DNA from: Anodontia alba
Taxonomy: Eukaryota; Mollusca; Bivalvia; Lucinida; Lucinidae
Reading direction: 5' to 3'
NCBI GenBank assembly: GCA_964016985.1
Contig: OZ024828.1
Coordinates: 79,902,033-79,966,032 of the forward strand
DNA: 64,000 bases
The stretch's first letter is position 1. Each line of letters opens with the position of its first letter. A program made the position numbers and the translations under genes. The notes below the pieces were generated by a model, which made no database searches, was not told the origin of the DNA, and saw only the letters and a program-made list of their open reading frames with translations. Below are positions 22,718 through 33,862 of the stretch, piece by piece.

Positions 22718-23001
22718 CATCACGAAAACTTACCTATATAATTCTGACCCCTCTTAAACCCCACTTTTACATAGTAAAACTGGGGTTTACAGGGGTATTC
22801 ATTATTTTTCTAATTTTGCTAAAACATAGATTGTGGGTACTCGTTAGAACCGCCTCGCCAAGGCGGTTCTAACGAATACCACAGTCTATGTTTTGAGAAG
22901 AAATATGAAAAATATCCAAATTTTTTATCTGAACATTTTGCGTTTTTCTTTTATTTGTTGTAAAATTTTCAATATATTTGAAGAGGCCTGTTTTCGTTAT
23001 G
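22718..23001 (-). mobile_element. MITE-A copy 12
   Basis: CATCACGAAAACTTACC to CGTTATG. Core CCTCGCCAAGG. Confidence 0.85.
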
Positions 23002-24196
23002 AATTGCATGTTGTTGTTTGTCAATGTACTTTGGCAACCATTAAAGAATATAAAACTGTTAAAGACTTGTTGCTAAGCAATACCAAAACGGAACGCGTAG
23101 GTTTGCAATAATATTTCGACCTAAGCATCAAATTTCAAAAAGCTAACACCTGATGTTGGGTTTATCCAATTACAATTATATAACATCTCAGCGCGCTAAG
23201 AAAAAAGGAGACTTCAGGGTATATGCAAACAATAAAATCCAGACCACCCAGGGAAGGCTTTTTTATATACATATGACAGAAGTTACCAGAGCAAGTCAAT
23301 GGCGCGCCATCGGAAATCCCCGCGCCAGCGCCATCGCATATCTCCGTGCACATCAAAATTCCAAATGCGTTCCTCCAGTCCCCATCCATAGGGCTATCGC
23401 CTGTGAAAGTTTTAAGAGTCTAGCTTAAATGGTCTAGAAGCAATGGTGTGACATTACAGACGGACGTATGGCCGGACGGACGGGGGTATAACAATATCCC
23501 CGTGCTTTTCGAAGAAAAATGTAGGTCGTAGTGATCTACATGACACACCGCGTTTTATACGTGTAATCATATCTTAAATAAAATAAGCTTGGGCAGTGTA
23601 GTACATGAGACAGACTCGGACAAATGTTTGGAGTACTGCAGGTCAAAGGTCAAAGTATATATCGCACTGACCTATTTCGGGGTATTGTTTTCCCGTCCGA
23701 GTGTCTGTCCGGGCGATCATTTAGGATCAGGGGTTCCTTTTGCAACCACATTTGGATTATTCGGTTAAGAATATGTTGTTAGCTCCTTTGACGATTAGGG
23801 TTAGCCCCTTATCAGGCATGTAATTTCAATTGAAATAGCCCCTATACCCGCACATTGGAGTAGCCGTCCGTCCGTCAGAATTTGTCTTCCGCTTTCCAAC
23901 CTGAAGAGACTTTCATGGACTTAATCCAATCTTGTACACCATCTAGATCGGTGTGAGTAGTTTAGGATTGTTATTGGGCAAATCCGTCAACTTTTGGCCG
24001 AACTACTGCTCTTGCTTACCTATTTAAATGGATTTTGTTCAGTATCATAAGAACCAATCACTGGATTTAACTTCGTATATCATATATCAAATAATATTAA
24101 CATATTTTGCTTCACTTTGTTATTCAGCATTTTACGTTAGTTATCAACAGAGTTACTGCCTTAAGTTACTGACAAAAACAATGGTTTTCGCTTAAT
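23002..24196. other. unrecognised, with GGACGGACGG motif
   Basis: 23455-23490 carries the GGCCGGACGGACGGGGGTAT motif common in mollusc repeats, echoed near 43450 and 46700-46750. Frames at 23153-23428 on both strands overlap and are not credible genes. Confidence 0.45.
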
Positions 24197-24473
24197 CATT
24201 ACAAAAACATGCCTATTCAAATATATAGAAAATTTCACCTCCAAAAACTGAAGTTTTCAGATAATTAACTCTGATATTTTTCATATTTCTGCTCAAAACA
24301 TAGATTGTATGTACTCGTTAGAACGGTCTCGTCGAGGCGGTTCTAACGAGTACCCACAATTTGTTATTAACCAGAAATAAGGAAATTAATATATACCCCT
24401 ATAAACCCCAGTTTTACGATATAAAAAGTTGGGTTTAAGAGGGTCACTATTATATAGGCATGTTTTCGTGATA
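24197..24473 (+). mobile_element. MITE-A copy 13
   Basis: CATTACAAAAACATGCC to CGTGATA; decayed core (ACGGTCTCGTCGAGGCGG). Confidence 0.85.
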
Positions 24474-25104
24474 ATCTTAAGAAAGAGTTGATGGGTTTGG
24501 ATCAGTTTTCATATATTAAATGATATTTACAATATCTTGCTTGGATTATTATCAGAATTTTTCGTCCCTTTTCAACAGAGGTTTTCGTTTAATAATTTGA
24601 GAATGAATGAATGAATTTGGACGAAACTCCGTATATCAAATAATATTGACAATACTCTTGTTTTTGGAATTATCACTTGGCATTATTTCGTGAATTTTCA
24701 AGTGTTACTGTTCCTGCTTACCGACAAAAATTGATTTTCCTTCCTTTCAGAGTAGACCCTTTTGCAGAAGGGAGGCTAATCAGTTTTGACAGTTGCCTCC
24801 GCTGAAAGTGTTTCCATATTTAAAATAAAATTCAGAGTGAGATTTAGAAATAATTAGGGTAGTTTACCTGAAGAACAGACAATAGGCGTCAGTTACATTT
24901 TTTAAAGTATTCCTGGACATCTACTAAACTATTTTATAATTAGAGACACGCATTTATTTCAACCAGACATAAGCTGGAGTTGTCCTTCATCGTTCTCATT
25001 AGCGAAAAGTGTAATTTCATCCCAGCTTGCTTCAGATTGTATGGGGGTGTAGGTATTCCGACAGCACGGATGCGCAGGAAGAAAACGTACCCTCAGATAT
25101 GTAC

Positions 25105-25345
25105 ACCCAGCGAAAACTTAGATCAGTCTGATAATTGATCCGGAGCATGACTAAACACCAACAAAACGGATGTGCGCCCAGCGGACTCTGATCAGCCTGG
25201 GTATCCACCCAGTTTGATCAGAATCTTCACTGGGTGTTCAATGGATAGCTAATGAAGCTTTCTTCATGCGGACAGCAAAGACTCTAATCAGACTTAGCAG
25301 ATGTCCAGACTGATCTCTACGCTGGACGCACGTCTTATTATAGGG
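25105..25345 (+). mobile_element. MITE-C copy
   Basis: CACCCAGCGAAAACTTAGATC, then CCCAGCGGACTCTGATCAGC and TTTGATCAGAATCTTCACTG, then TCTTCATGCGGACAGCAAAG; several hairpins. Confidence 0.65.
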
Positions 25346-25478
25346 ATCAAACATGGTTTTTCATGTATTAACATTCGCCAAGTCCAGTGGGAGGTGTTGA
25401 AAACCGAGGCCGAGGCCGCGGTTTTCAACACCTTCCAAGGGACCTGGCGAATCTTAATGTATTGAAAAACCATGTTCG
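25342..25478. repeat. 137-bp palindrome
   Basis: GATCAAACATGGTTTTTCAT ... GGTGTTGAAAACCGAGGCC is inverted as GCGGTTTTCAACACC ... AAAAACCATGTTCGATC. Arms of about 65 bp with a few mismatches. Single copy here. Confidence 0.7.
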
Positions 25479-25804
25479 ATCGCTATTATTGCATAAAAAC
25501 TGAAAGCATTTGCTACATTTCACGTTATTTCTTGCACTTTTTTCTTTCGCCTTTTCACCGATGTCTCGCGAACGTAATTTCAACTGATTATGCTCGGTCT
25601 AGGGCCAGGCAGTACACATCTCGTAACGGCAGCAAATCTGTGGCCCCGGTACGAGCATATTGAAAGTTGCGTAGCCGTGCATCAACAGCGCGTGAATTGC
25701 CTTGTTAATACACGGCTTTTCGCCGGTTAATGCACGGCTGTTAATAACGTACGGCACTGCTTTTTATACAATAATGTAGGTTTTGTCATGAGGTTGCTCG
25801 ATGA

Positions 25805-25970
25805 GAAGTTTTACTGTGGGCATGTTGGAAAGCCAAGGATGCAAAGTTTCTTCAAGCGGGTGACAAAGACTCTTATCAGACTTTGCCTAGGTTAATTTGA
25901 GTCTTTGTTGGTAGCACCATCCAAAAGGTACGTTTTCTCACGTTGCGACACATATTATCCAGGCTTTGTT
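25805..25970 (+). mobile_element. MITE-C fragment
   Basis: GGAAAGCCAAGGATGCAAAG, TTCTTCAAGCGGGTGACAAA, GACTCTTATCAGACTTTG and the TTTTCTCACG end are recognisable. Confidence 0.55.
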
Positions 25971-26334
25971 TCAAATGGCGAACCGAAATGCATGTGATGG
26001 GTTGAAAATCCCCTGGCAACCTCAACTTACGACAAAGATAACTATTTTCTAGTCTAAGTGATCGCCCTTGGCTGCCAATCGATTCACCTAGCGTAATTGG
26101 TCAAGCAAACCGATAAGGAGGTAAGACGCAAACTGACACGCATTTACCTATATCTGAGTTATTTAATCAGCATTTTTTGTAAGAGTATCTAGTAAAAAGG
26201 GCATGAATTTTCAGGAAACGCCACCTTATACCAGAATTGAAAATGATTGCAATGAAAATAAAAGGAAGGGAAGGGTTATGTGGCGAAAGATTTTTTATAC
26301 AGAAAGTCGCACTGAAGTGGCTGCAACGTCATAA

Positions 26335-26613
26335 CATTACGAAAACATGCCTATTCAAATATACTGAATATTTTAACCACCAAAAAATGAAAATTTTCAG
26401 ATAAAAAATCGGATATTTCTCATATTTCTGGTCAAAACATAGATTGTGGGTACCCGTTAGAACCGCCTCGGCGAGGCGGTTCTAACGAGTACCCACAATA
26501 TATGTTTTTGGGCAAAAATAAGACAAATAATGTATACCCCTGTAAACCCCAGTTTTACTATATAAAAGTGGGGTTTAAGGGGGTCAGTATTATATAGGCA
26601 TGTTTTCGTGATG
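26335..26613 (+). mobile_element. MITE-A copy 14
   Basis: CATTACGAAAACATGCC to CGTGATG. Core CCTCGGCGAGG. Confidence 0.9.
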
Positions 26614-26696
26614 ATGTTGCATCAACACCAATGCTACAGTGTGTAAACGTCATGTGCCCGCTGGGACGTCATGGTTAAGCTCTATACTAAGAAAGA

Positions 26697-26775
26697 GAGA
26701 GTGTGTATGTGTGTGTGTGTGTGTGTGTGTGAGACAGGTGATGGGGCGAGGGGTGGGGGGGGGGGGGGGGGGGGC
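26697..26775. repeat. (TG)n then poly-G
   Basis: TG units 26697-26731, and a run of about 20 G at 26753-26774 (a potential G-quadruplex and assembly-error site). Confidence 0.85.
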
Positions 26776-27762
26776 GGCGCGGTGGTGGAAGAGTGGTAGG
26801 GCGAACGAATGTCAGTGAGCATCAGGAGGAAGAAAAATCAGTTTTAACGTTTAACAAGTTACACATTTAATCATCATTTTTTTTAATATTTGCCATCAGA
26901 CCGCAACCATTTGTATTTCATTTTTACAATGAACTGAGTGAGTTCCAGGGTCCGCTTTACAAATTCAAATTTATATGAGCAAAACTCGTAGAGGGTGCAG
27001 CTTTTTTTATGTCGGATCAATATCAAGAATTTACACACTACATGTATGTATACAATCAAGGGGCAACCCTCGAGGCACAAAACTTAATTGTAACTAAAGA
27101 GTTTTACTACTTTCATCATACAATGCAACTTTTTACCATTAATCTTTTACTTAATTTTAGATCATTTTTCAACATTTCCCCATACATATGTATAGAGATG
27201 CAAAGGACCTTGCCGTAAAAGGATCAAAGATTATCCTAAGATCATCATTTGAACAAACTTGGTAGACCTTGAGCTCCCGATGCTATATACTAAGTTTCAG
27301 TCTCTAAGCTTTCTTTTTAATTTTATCATATATAGGCTTGGCGGCCATCTTGTACATTGGTGCAGAACCATTTGAACAAATTGTCAATACTCTTTCAACA
27401 GAAAGTCCCAAGTGGTGAAAATAGGTCAAGCGGTTTCAGAGAAGAAAAAAAAGTTTAACGATTATACGATACTATTTTTGATTGTCACTAAATTTTGATT
27501 GTAAGTAAAAAAAGGTTTACAACTTTAATCATATATTGTAAGTTTCAGACATCACATTTTAACATATTTTGAGAAAATGTTTTTTTTTAACTTTTTCGCA
27601 TGCAAATGTATAGGGATGCAAATTTGACATTGCCCTAAAAAGGTCTGAGTTAAACTAATGGCAGTTTTATCCCTTTACTGGTAAAACTTGCACAAATTCG
27701 TACCCAGTTACATTTGAGTCTGTTTCCTCTCCGCCAATTCTTAGGAAAAAGAAAGCTGATGC

Positions 27763-27769
<7 letters not shown>
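26776..27769. other. degenerate repeat, no gene
   Basis: Two similar stretches (27170-27480 and 27530-27660) share ATACATATGTATAGRGATGCAA and CTTGCCSTAAAA words; likely an old dispersed repeat. Confidence 0.45.
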
Positions 27770-27798
<29 letters not shown>

Positions 27799-27800
<2 letters not shown>

Positions 27801-28125
27801 CCGGCCTCGGTGGCTCATTTGGATGCGCCGTCCGACTGGAGACCGGGAGGTCGCGGGTTCAACCTCCGCCGAGGTCGGCAACATTCTTTCGTGGAGATTG
27901 ATCATGAAATATTTTCTTCGGTCAGTCTCTCCCTTCCGCTGATTCAAGAAGGGCAGTTGTCAGTTTCTGGCGAAAGAATGTGCACAATACTGGTTAACCG
28001 CTTAGAGGACTAAACCTGCCCAGTAAACGTGTGGTTAGGTAAACTGACCGCGCTCGACATGACCCCATTGGGTTGACTGGGCCGTAAAACCTCAACACAA
28101 ACAATTTATAAAAAAATAAATAAAC
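27799..28125 (+). mobile_element. tRNA-derived SINE, full length
   Basis: The head has an A-box-like TGGCTCATTTGGATGCG and B-box-like GGTTCAACCTC. The body contains ACATTCTTTCGTGGAGATTG and the conserved GACATGACCCCATTGGGTTG, then an AT-rich tail. Pol III type, non-coding. A 28-A run lies just before it. Confidence 0.85.
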
Positions 28126-28154
28126 GAGTTATATGACGACTTTTTTCATCTGTC

Positions 28155-28336
28155 CATTACGAAAACACGCCTATACAAATACATTGTTAATTTTACCGCC
28201 GAAAGAACGAAAATATTAAGATGAAAAATTGTAATATTTTTCTTATTTCTGCTCAAAATATAAATTGTGGGTACTCGTTAGAACCGCCTCGGGGAGGTAC
28301 AAGGGGTCAGAATTATATAGGCGTGTTTTCGTGATG
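28155..28336 (+). mobile_element. MITE-A copy 15, internal deletion
   Basis: Only 182 bp: after the left palindrome arm (GAACCGCCTCGGGGAGG) the copy jumps to the right end (GGGGTCAGAATTATATAGG). Deletion starts at the palindrome centre. Confidence 0.85.
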
Positions 28337-28472
28337 ACAAGTTGTTATCGGTGGTCAGTTGTATATTTAATAGTGTTTTATTCATAGAAGCCATCAATTT
28401 CTCTAGAACATCATTGGAAATATGGTGAAATAAGGTGAAAAATGAATGTTGCGAGATCTCTTCGACTTGTCT

Positions 28473-28516
28473 AATTACGAAAACACACCTATTCAAATAT
28501 ATTGAAAATTTTACCA

Positions 28517-28552
<36 letters not shown>

Positions 28553-28775
28553 AAAATTTTCAGATAAAATTCTAATATTTTTCATATTTCTGCTCAAAAC
28601 ATATATTGTGGGTACTCGTTAGAACCGCCTCGGCGAGGCGGTTCTAACATGTACCCACAATCTATGTTTTTGAGCAGAAATAAGAAAAATAATGTATACC
28701 CCTGTAAACCCCAGTTCTACTATATAAAAGTGGGGTTTAAGGGGGTCAAAATTATATAGGCATGTTTTAGTGATG
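28473..28775 (+). mobile_element. MITE-A copy 16 with poly-A expansion
   Basis: Complete copy carrying a run of about 40 A in the left arm, where other copies have a short A run. Core CCTCGGCGAGG. Confidence 0.9.
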
Positions 28776-28989
28776 ACAATTACCAATGCTGATATAAAAA
28801 AATGATTATTTTAAAGAAACGGATAAAGGAATGTCATTTTAGTTATGTGTCATTGATGAAGGGTTCTTTTATATATGAATTGTTTGAGAGAAGACAGACA
28901 AAAATGTAGCTGTGTACAATCTTGTGGTAGTTTTACCAGAAAGGGGATAAAACTGACAATTGTTTACCTCTAACTCTTCGGTAAAATTA

Positions 28990-29407
28990 TAATGTCTATC
29001 AAGCCTACTTTGATCTTTTAGCCGTTTAAGACATTAGAAACCCCATACGTGTTGGCCCTCTATGGCTCTAGTGGCCATTTTGTTCAGTGGTACGGAGCCG
29101 TTTCAGTAATTTTGGTAAAGGGACATATGTGGAATACTTCTGTGAAATTATTTTGAAGTCAGGCCATTTGCCTATGAGGAAATGACGTTTAAGAGTGATT
29201 CTTTTAGCTCTAGTGACCTTCTTGTTCAGCCATTTGTGCGTTTTGGTTAATAGACTTCAGAAGAACCTGTCTGAAAGTGTTCTTTAATCCTGCAACTGGC
29301 CAAGAAGGAGATGTCATTTAAATGTTGTTTTCTATTTCAGTTCTTGGACCCATCTTGTTCAGCGGAGCAAATCCGTTTAACAATTTGTTAAAGGGGCAAT
29401 AGAGAAA

Positions 29408-29443
<36 letters not shown>

Positions 29444-29705
29444 TCGGGATACTGACACAGGAGGAGACGTCGTTTAAAACTTTCTCTCTTTTTAGCTCTT
29501 CTGGTGACCATCTTTATCAGCGGAGGGACACCATTTCAGCAATTTTGGTAAAGGACCATGAACGAAACAGTTCTGAAAAGTTTGGTAGAAGTTGACACAG
29601 TAGTTTAAGAGATGTAATTTAAAGAAACCGTTGACGAGGCATGACGCACGACGGACACAGAATGATCACAAGATCTCAAATTGAGCACGTTGTGCTCAGG
29701 TGAGC
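28990..29705. repeat. degenerate tandem units ending in GCTCAGGTGAGCTAAAA
   Basis: About four units of roughly 150-180 bp share TTGTTCAGYGG, CCGTTTCAGTAATTTTGGTA and AAAGG words. A TG microsatellite (29412-29440) interrupts one. The end TTGAGCACGTTGTGCTCAGG plus TGAGCTAAAA is an inverted motif, also seen at 46780-46805. Confidence 0.65.
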
Positions 29706-30592
29706 TAAAACACCTCTAGTAACCAAATCTGGATCAACACCGTCTGTTTATAACTGTACGTCATTTAAAAGAGTAACAGACATTTTCAATAATTTTGTTT
29801 TATTTTTCAGAGAAAATAAGGCTTGACTTTCATGTGAATCATCATCCTTACAGGCGACAAAATTATGCTTAAACATTTTAGAGAAAATAAGACCTTACAT
29901 TTCATTTGAGTCGTCTACGTATATCAAACCTTATTCTCTCGGAAAAAAAGAAAAAAAAAAGAGTAGAGCATCGCCTGCTGCTGTTGTAACTGGCGATTTG
30001 AGGGTACATAATTATGTAGGCGTCCCTCTTTAATTTTACGACGGTGAGTCAGGTTTCAGACTGACTGACAGCTCCTTCCTCAATCCATTTCAGAAGGGTG
30101 ATGTCTGGCTATCGATAACTGTGGTTGGACCTTCATGGACATAATTGTGTTCAGGCACCAAGGTCAAAAAATGTTTTTCTTGCTCAAATCCCCTGAGCAT
30201 AAAGTTTGTCCTGCTAATAAATCTCAAAGTACAAACAATTTCAAATTCTTTCCTGCTATAGCTGAGTATTTCTCCGCTAATAAATATGAAAAAGCCAAAA
30301 ACTGTCGGCATTTTCATATTTAGTAGCAGAATAAAATTCATACTCAGCTGAACTGAGCAGTAAAAAGCTCTATAACCTCAGAGCCTGGTTTCAGAACGAC
30401 ATTGATTCGTCTATTTTATTTCGGTGCCCGCACAAGGTACCTTTTTCCGACGCACTTCCTCTTCAGATAACATCAGAGTCGACATACCGGTAATATTTTC
30501 TCAAGGTGAAGGGTACACTTGGTAGAATTACCGCCATTTTTGACAAGGAAGACAATATTTTGTAATTTCTGTTTGTTTTCCTGTACACCGTA

Positions 30593-30675
30593 TCCTTTTG
30601 TAAAGGGGCTCTACTCTATAAAGAATTAGCTCTCATGGGGAGCGCCTTTTAGAGTAGACCCCTTTTCAGAAGGGA
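30593..30675. repeat. MITE-F palindrome, shortened
   Basis: GGGGCTCTACTCTATAAAG and TTTTAGAGTAGACCCCTTTT flank a shortened GAGC centre. Confidence 0.6.
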
Positions 30676-30764
30676 AGCAAAACAATTTTGCAAAAGTTGT
30701 CTTCCTGAAAGTGTACATTTTCCCTTAAACAAAGCAAATACAATGATAAGTTTTTCTACCCCAA

Positions 30765-31103
30765 AAAAGGTAAGAGAAAAGTCGAGGGAGTGCCACAATC
30801 ACAAACCGCAGCCCTTCCCCATCACGAAAACATACCTATGTAATGTTGACCCCCTTAAACCCCACTTTTATATAGTGAAACTTGGATTTACAGGGGTATA
30901 CATTATTTTTCATATTTCTGCTCATAGATTGTGGGTACTCGTTAGAACTGCCTCGGCGAGGCGGTTCTAACGAGTACCCACAATCTATGTTTTTGAGCAG
31001 ACATAAGAAAAATATTAGAATTTTTATCTGAAATTTTTCATATTTTGCTGGTAAATTTTCCAATATACTTGAATAGGCTTGTTTTCGTAATGCAAACCCC
31101 AAG
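30765..31103 (-). mobile_element. PLE-1 3' tip split by MITE-A
   Basis: Bases 30765-30819 match the PLE-1 3' end (AAAAAGGTAAGAGAAAAGTC onwards); the match resumes for about 10 bp (AACCCCAAG) after the MITE-A copy 30820-31092. This gives a reconstructable MITE target site. Confidence 0.6.
30820..31092 (-). mobile_element. MITE-A copy 17, nested in a PLE-1 tip
   Basis: Splits PLE-1 sequence: CTTCCC on the left and CAAACCCCAAG on the right, against CTTCCCAGACCCCAAG in other copies, so a single C is on both sides. Core CCTCGGCGAGG. Confidence 0.9.
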
Positions 31104-31400
31104 CTTTAAAGATGTATATAGGCCCTATCCTCAAAAAATCATGTTTTGTTTTTATTTATGGTCAATTTATAGTTATTTTTTTCAAGTTAAAGCCTCCAAT
31201 TTAGATTTCTATTTACTTTAGATCCGTTCTACAGGAATAAACTGTAATTTTGGAATCTTATTTGAGCCTATTTAATTTTTAGTGACCCGGTCAAAAATAA
31301 ATATACACATGAGCATGCACATTCTCAATGGAATTCAACCTAGCTGAAATACAAAATGAGGTGTGAAAAGTGTTTTTGAAATGGATGAGATAAAATTTAT

Positions 31401-31641
31401 GGCCCAGTTGTTCAAAGCTAACGACATCGTTAGTTAACGATTCGTTAAAATTTACATCGAGTGATACGCAAATACGCTGAAATTTTTTGCTGAAAAAACG
31501 TGAGTAGCTTTTGCAGTGCAAAAGCTACTCACATTTGTCAGCAAAAAAATTCAGAATGTTGTATATTGAATCCGCTAAAACAGTTAACGAAATGACCCTT
31601 AACGGGCTCGTTAAGCTAACGACGCTTTGAACAAATGGGCC
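31401..31641. mobile_element. MITE-D copy 2
   Basis: GCCCAGTTGTTCAAAGCTAA to GCTTTGAACAAATGGGC. Central hairpin around AAACGTGAGTAGCTTTTGCA / GCAAAAGCTACTCAC. Confidence 0.8.
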
Positions 31642-31721
31642 TAGAATGTTTATGAGCAACAATGGTTTTGGTCATTTTTGCAACACTACTGCGTTAAATT
31701 AGCTTCAGTGAAGTGAGCGTA

Positions 31722-31950
31722 ACCCTTTGTAACTAGAGAACCCTAAAAGGGTAATTGGCAAACAGTGCAGATCCAAATCAGACGCCGCACATTGCGCGTC
31801 TGATCAAGATCTCCACTGTTTGCAAATACATTTAGTTCAACCATTTTTTTTCTCTAGCAAAATCTAAATTACATAGCGTAACATAACTAAAATCATAATA
31901 AGAATCTCCCAACAAATAGTGTGGGATACTTCATTTAGTCTACAATGAAT
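31722..31950 (+). mobile_element. MITE-E copy 3
   Basis: CCCTTTGTAACTAGAG to TTTAGTCTACAATG, with GGCAAACAGTGCAGATCCAA / AAGATCTCCACTGTTTGC hairpin. Confidence 0.7.
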
Positions 31951-32005
31951 TAAAGAGTAACATACTTATGGTACACCAACTATTCGGAAACTTTATATCC
32001 TTACA

Positions 32006-32258
32006 ATACAGTAAAACCTCAATCACTCGAAATTCTTTGAAACAATGTAAATCAATTGAGAAATGGGTAGTTCGGGCCTCAGAGGGGTTCGATAAGGGGA
32101 TTCTAATGAGTACACACAACATACAATTTCATGATGAATTTCTCTAAATATTTGTTTTCTTGAGCTATCGGAAGAATTTCGCAGGGACTAAAATACGAGT
32201 TCGAATTAGCTATGGTAAACGAACCACCGGTGTTCGAGCTATTGAGGTTTGACTGTAC
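32006..32258 (-). mobile_element. MITE-B copy with deleted palindrome half
   Basis: Reverse orientation: ACAGTAAAACCTCAATCAC to GAGCTATTGAGGTTTGACTG; only one core arm (GGATTCTAATGAGTACAC) remains. Confidence 0.75.
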
Positions 32259-32443
32259 TTGCCTCAACAATTGAGCATGTCCATTCTGCTACCTGTCAAA
32301 ATGTCTAAAAACAGCTTAATGAGTGGTAAACAGTGTAGACCCTGATCAGACGTCAATTCTGTGCTGCCTGATCTCAGTCTATCCTATTTACTGTCCGAAT
32401 ACTTAGGGCAATTAAACCAGTTAAAAGATAATTGCGCCGGCTC

Positions 32444-32654
32444 ACAGCATTTCCTACAAGAATGCATGTGCGCCCAGCGAAGACTCACATCAGACTGCGC
32501 GTCCGCGCAGTCTGATCTGAGTCTTTGCAGGGCACTCTGTGGGTAGCCAAGGACCCCAAGTGTCTTCAAGCGGACAGAGGAAACTGATCCGACTGCGCGA
32601 ATACGCAGGCTGATTGGAATCTTCACAGACAGCGCAATCTTGTAGGGAATGCTC
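32444..32654 (+). mobile_element. MITE-C copy with terminal repeats
   Basis: Ends CAGCATTTCCTACAAGAATG and CTTGTAGGGAATGCT are inverted. Inside is a perfect CAGACTGCGCGTCCGCGCAG hairpin. Confidence 0.75.
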
Positions 32655-32759
32655 TGCCACGGTTTATTTCTTCTAAATGAAAGGTAGCAAAAATAATTTC
32701 TGCGCACTCTTCTAACTAGAGTATTGTTGTATAGGAAACAACAACAACAACAAAAACAT

Positions 32760-33052
32760 GATATGCAATGCATAGACTGGTGATCAGAAGGTTGCGGGTT
32801 CGACCCCACGTCGCGGGTCGGTAACATTCTTTCGTGGAGATTTGACATGAAATATTTTCTACGGTCATTTTTTCCCTTCCCATGATTCATGAAGGGCAGC
32901 TGACAGGTTCTCGCAAAAGAATGTGCACAATACTGGTTAACCACTTAGAGGACTAAGCCTGTCCAGTAAAGGTGTAGTTAGGTCAACTGACCGCGCTTGA
33001 CATGACCCCATTGGGTTGACTGGGCCGTAACACATCAACAGAAACACACGAA
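32760..33052 (+). mobile_element. tRNA-derived SINE, head partly lost
   Basis: B box GGTTCGACCCC present, A box degraded. Body and the GACATGACCCCATTGGGTTG segment intact. Confidence 0.8.
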
Positions 33053-33268
33053 ACGGGTTCTTATATGCAAGCAGCGAAAACTTATATCAGCCTAACATCA
33101 ATGGGCATCATTTTCTGTTCACCTAGGCATTGACTCTGTAAGCGGACAACGAAATACCTGATCAGATTACGTGAAGGTAAGGCAGATATGGGCTAAAGCT
33201 GCAGGCATATGGAATAAGGACCATTGTCATGCATCATGTTTACGCATAAAATGATTTTTCTTCTCATT

Positions 33269-33547
33269 CATCACGAAAACATGGCTATATAATTTTGACC
33301 CCGTCAAACCCCACTTTGATATAGTAAAACTGGGGTTTGCAGGGGTATACGTTATTTTCCTTATTTCTGCTCAAAAACATAGATTGTGGGTATATGTTAG
33401 AACCGCCTCGGCGAGGCGGTTCTAACGAGTACCCACAATCTATGTTTTGAACAGAAATATGAAAAATATTAAAGTTTTTTTATCTGAAAATTTTCAGTTT
33501 TGGATGTAAAATTTTCTCTATATTTGAATAGGTGTGTTTTCGTAATG
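33269..33547 (-). mobile_element. MITE-A copy 18, directly 3' of the DRAM2-like stop codon
   Basis: Ends 52 bp past the TAG of the host gene on the gene's downstream side, so it likely forms part of the 3' UTR. Core CCTCGGCGAGG. Confidence 0.9.
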
Positions 33548-33599
33548 CACACAAAAATATCACAAGAAGCATATTGGAGCATCAAGATGATGCTGCCTG

Positions 33600-33800
33600 C
33601 TAGGTAGGGACACTCTGACTTATCGTCTTTAGATTTATATTTGGCACAGACTCATTTACCACGTCGGGATTATAGAATACAATTTTTGGAGGGTCCACTC
33701 GGAACTGTTTAAATTCATTGTAAAATGTTGCAATAAATAGCATGTCCATTATAACTATAAGCCATTCGGATATCGTAGCCATGAGGTGTTCCGCATATCC
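33600..33800 (-). CDS. DRAM2: DRAM2-like gene, terminal exon with stop
   Basis: Acceptor CTCGTTGCAG is followed by GYAEHLMATISEWLIVIMD and MLFIATFYNEFKQFRVD, then a hydrophilic C-terminal tail ending in ISQSVPT and TAG. The GY..H...T..EW helix with a F...F.....D.. end is the last membrane segment of the family. The tail is about 35 residues. No AATAAA is visible in the 52 bp between the stop and a MITE-A copy (33547-33269), so the 3' UTR probably enters that repeat. Confidence 0.84.
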   Translation of the reverse strand, partial: GYAEHLMATISEWLIVIMDMLFIATFYNEFKQFRVDPPKIVFYNPDVVNESVPNINLKTISQSVPT

Positions 33801-33826
33801 CTGCAACGAGATATTGAAAAAAGTAA

Positions 33827-33862
<36 letters not shown>

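Noticed and set aside
27799..27880. Possible tRNA gene (A and B boxes present)
   Set aside because: The head does not fold into a full cloverleaf with an acceptor stem by eye, and continues into the SINE body shared by five other loci.
32384..32944. 186-codon minus-strand frame, one of the longest in the window
   Set aside because: It runs across a SINE, spacer and MITE-C; no part resembles a protein family.
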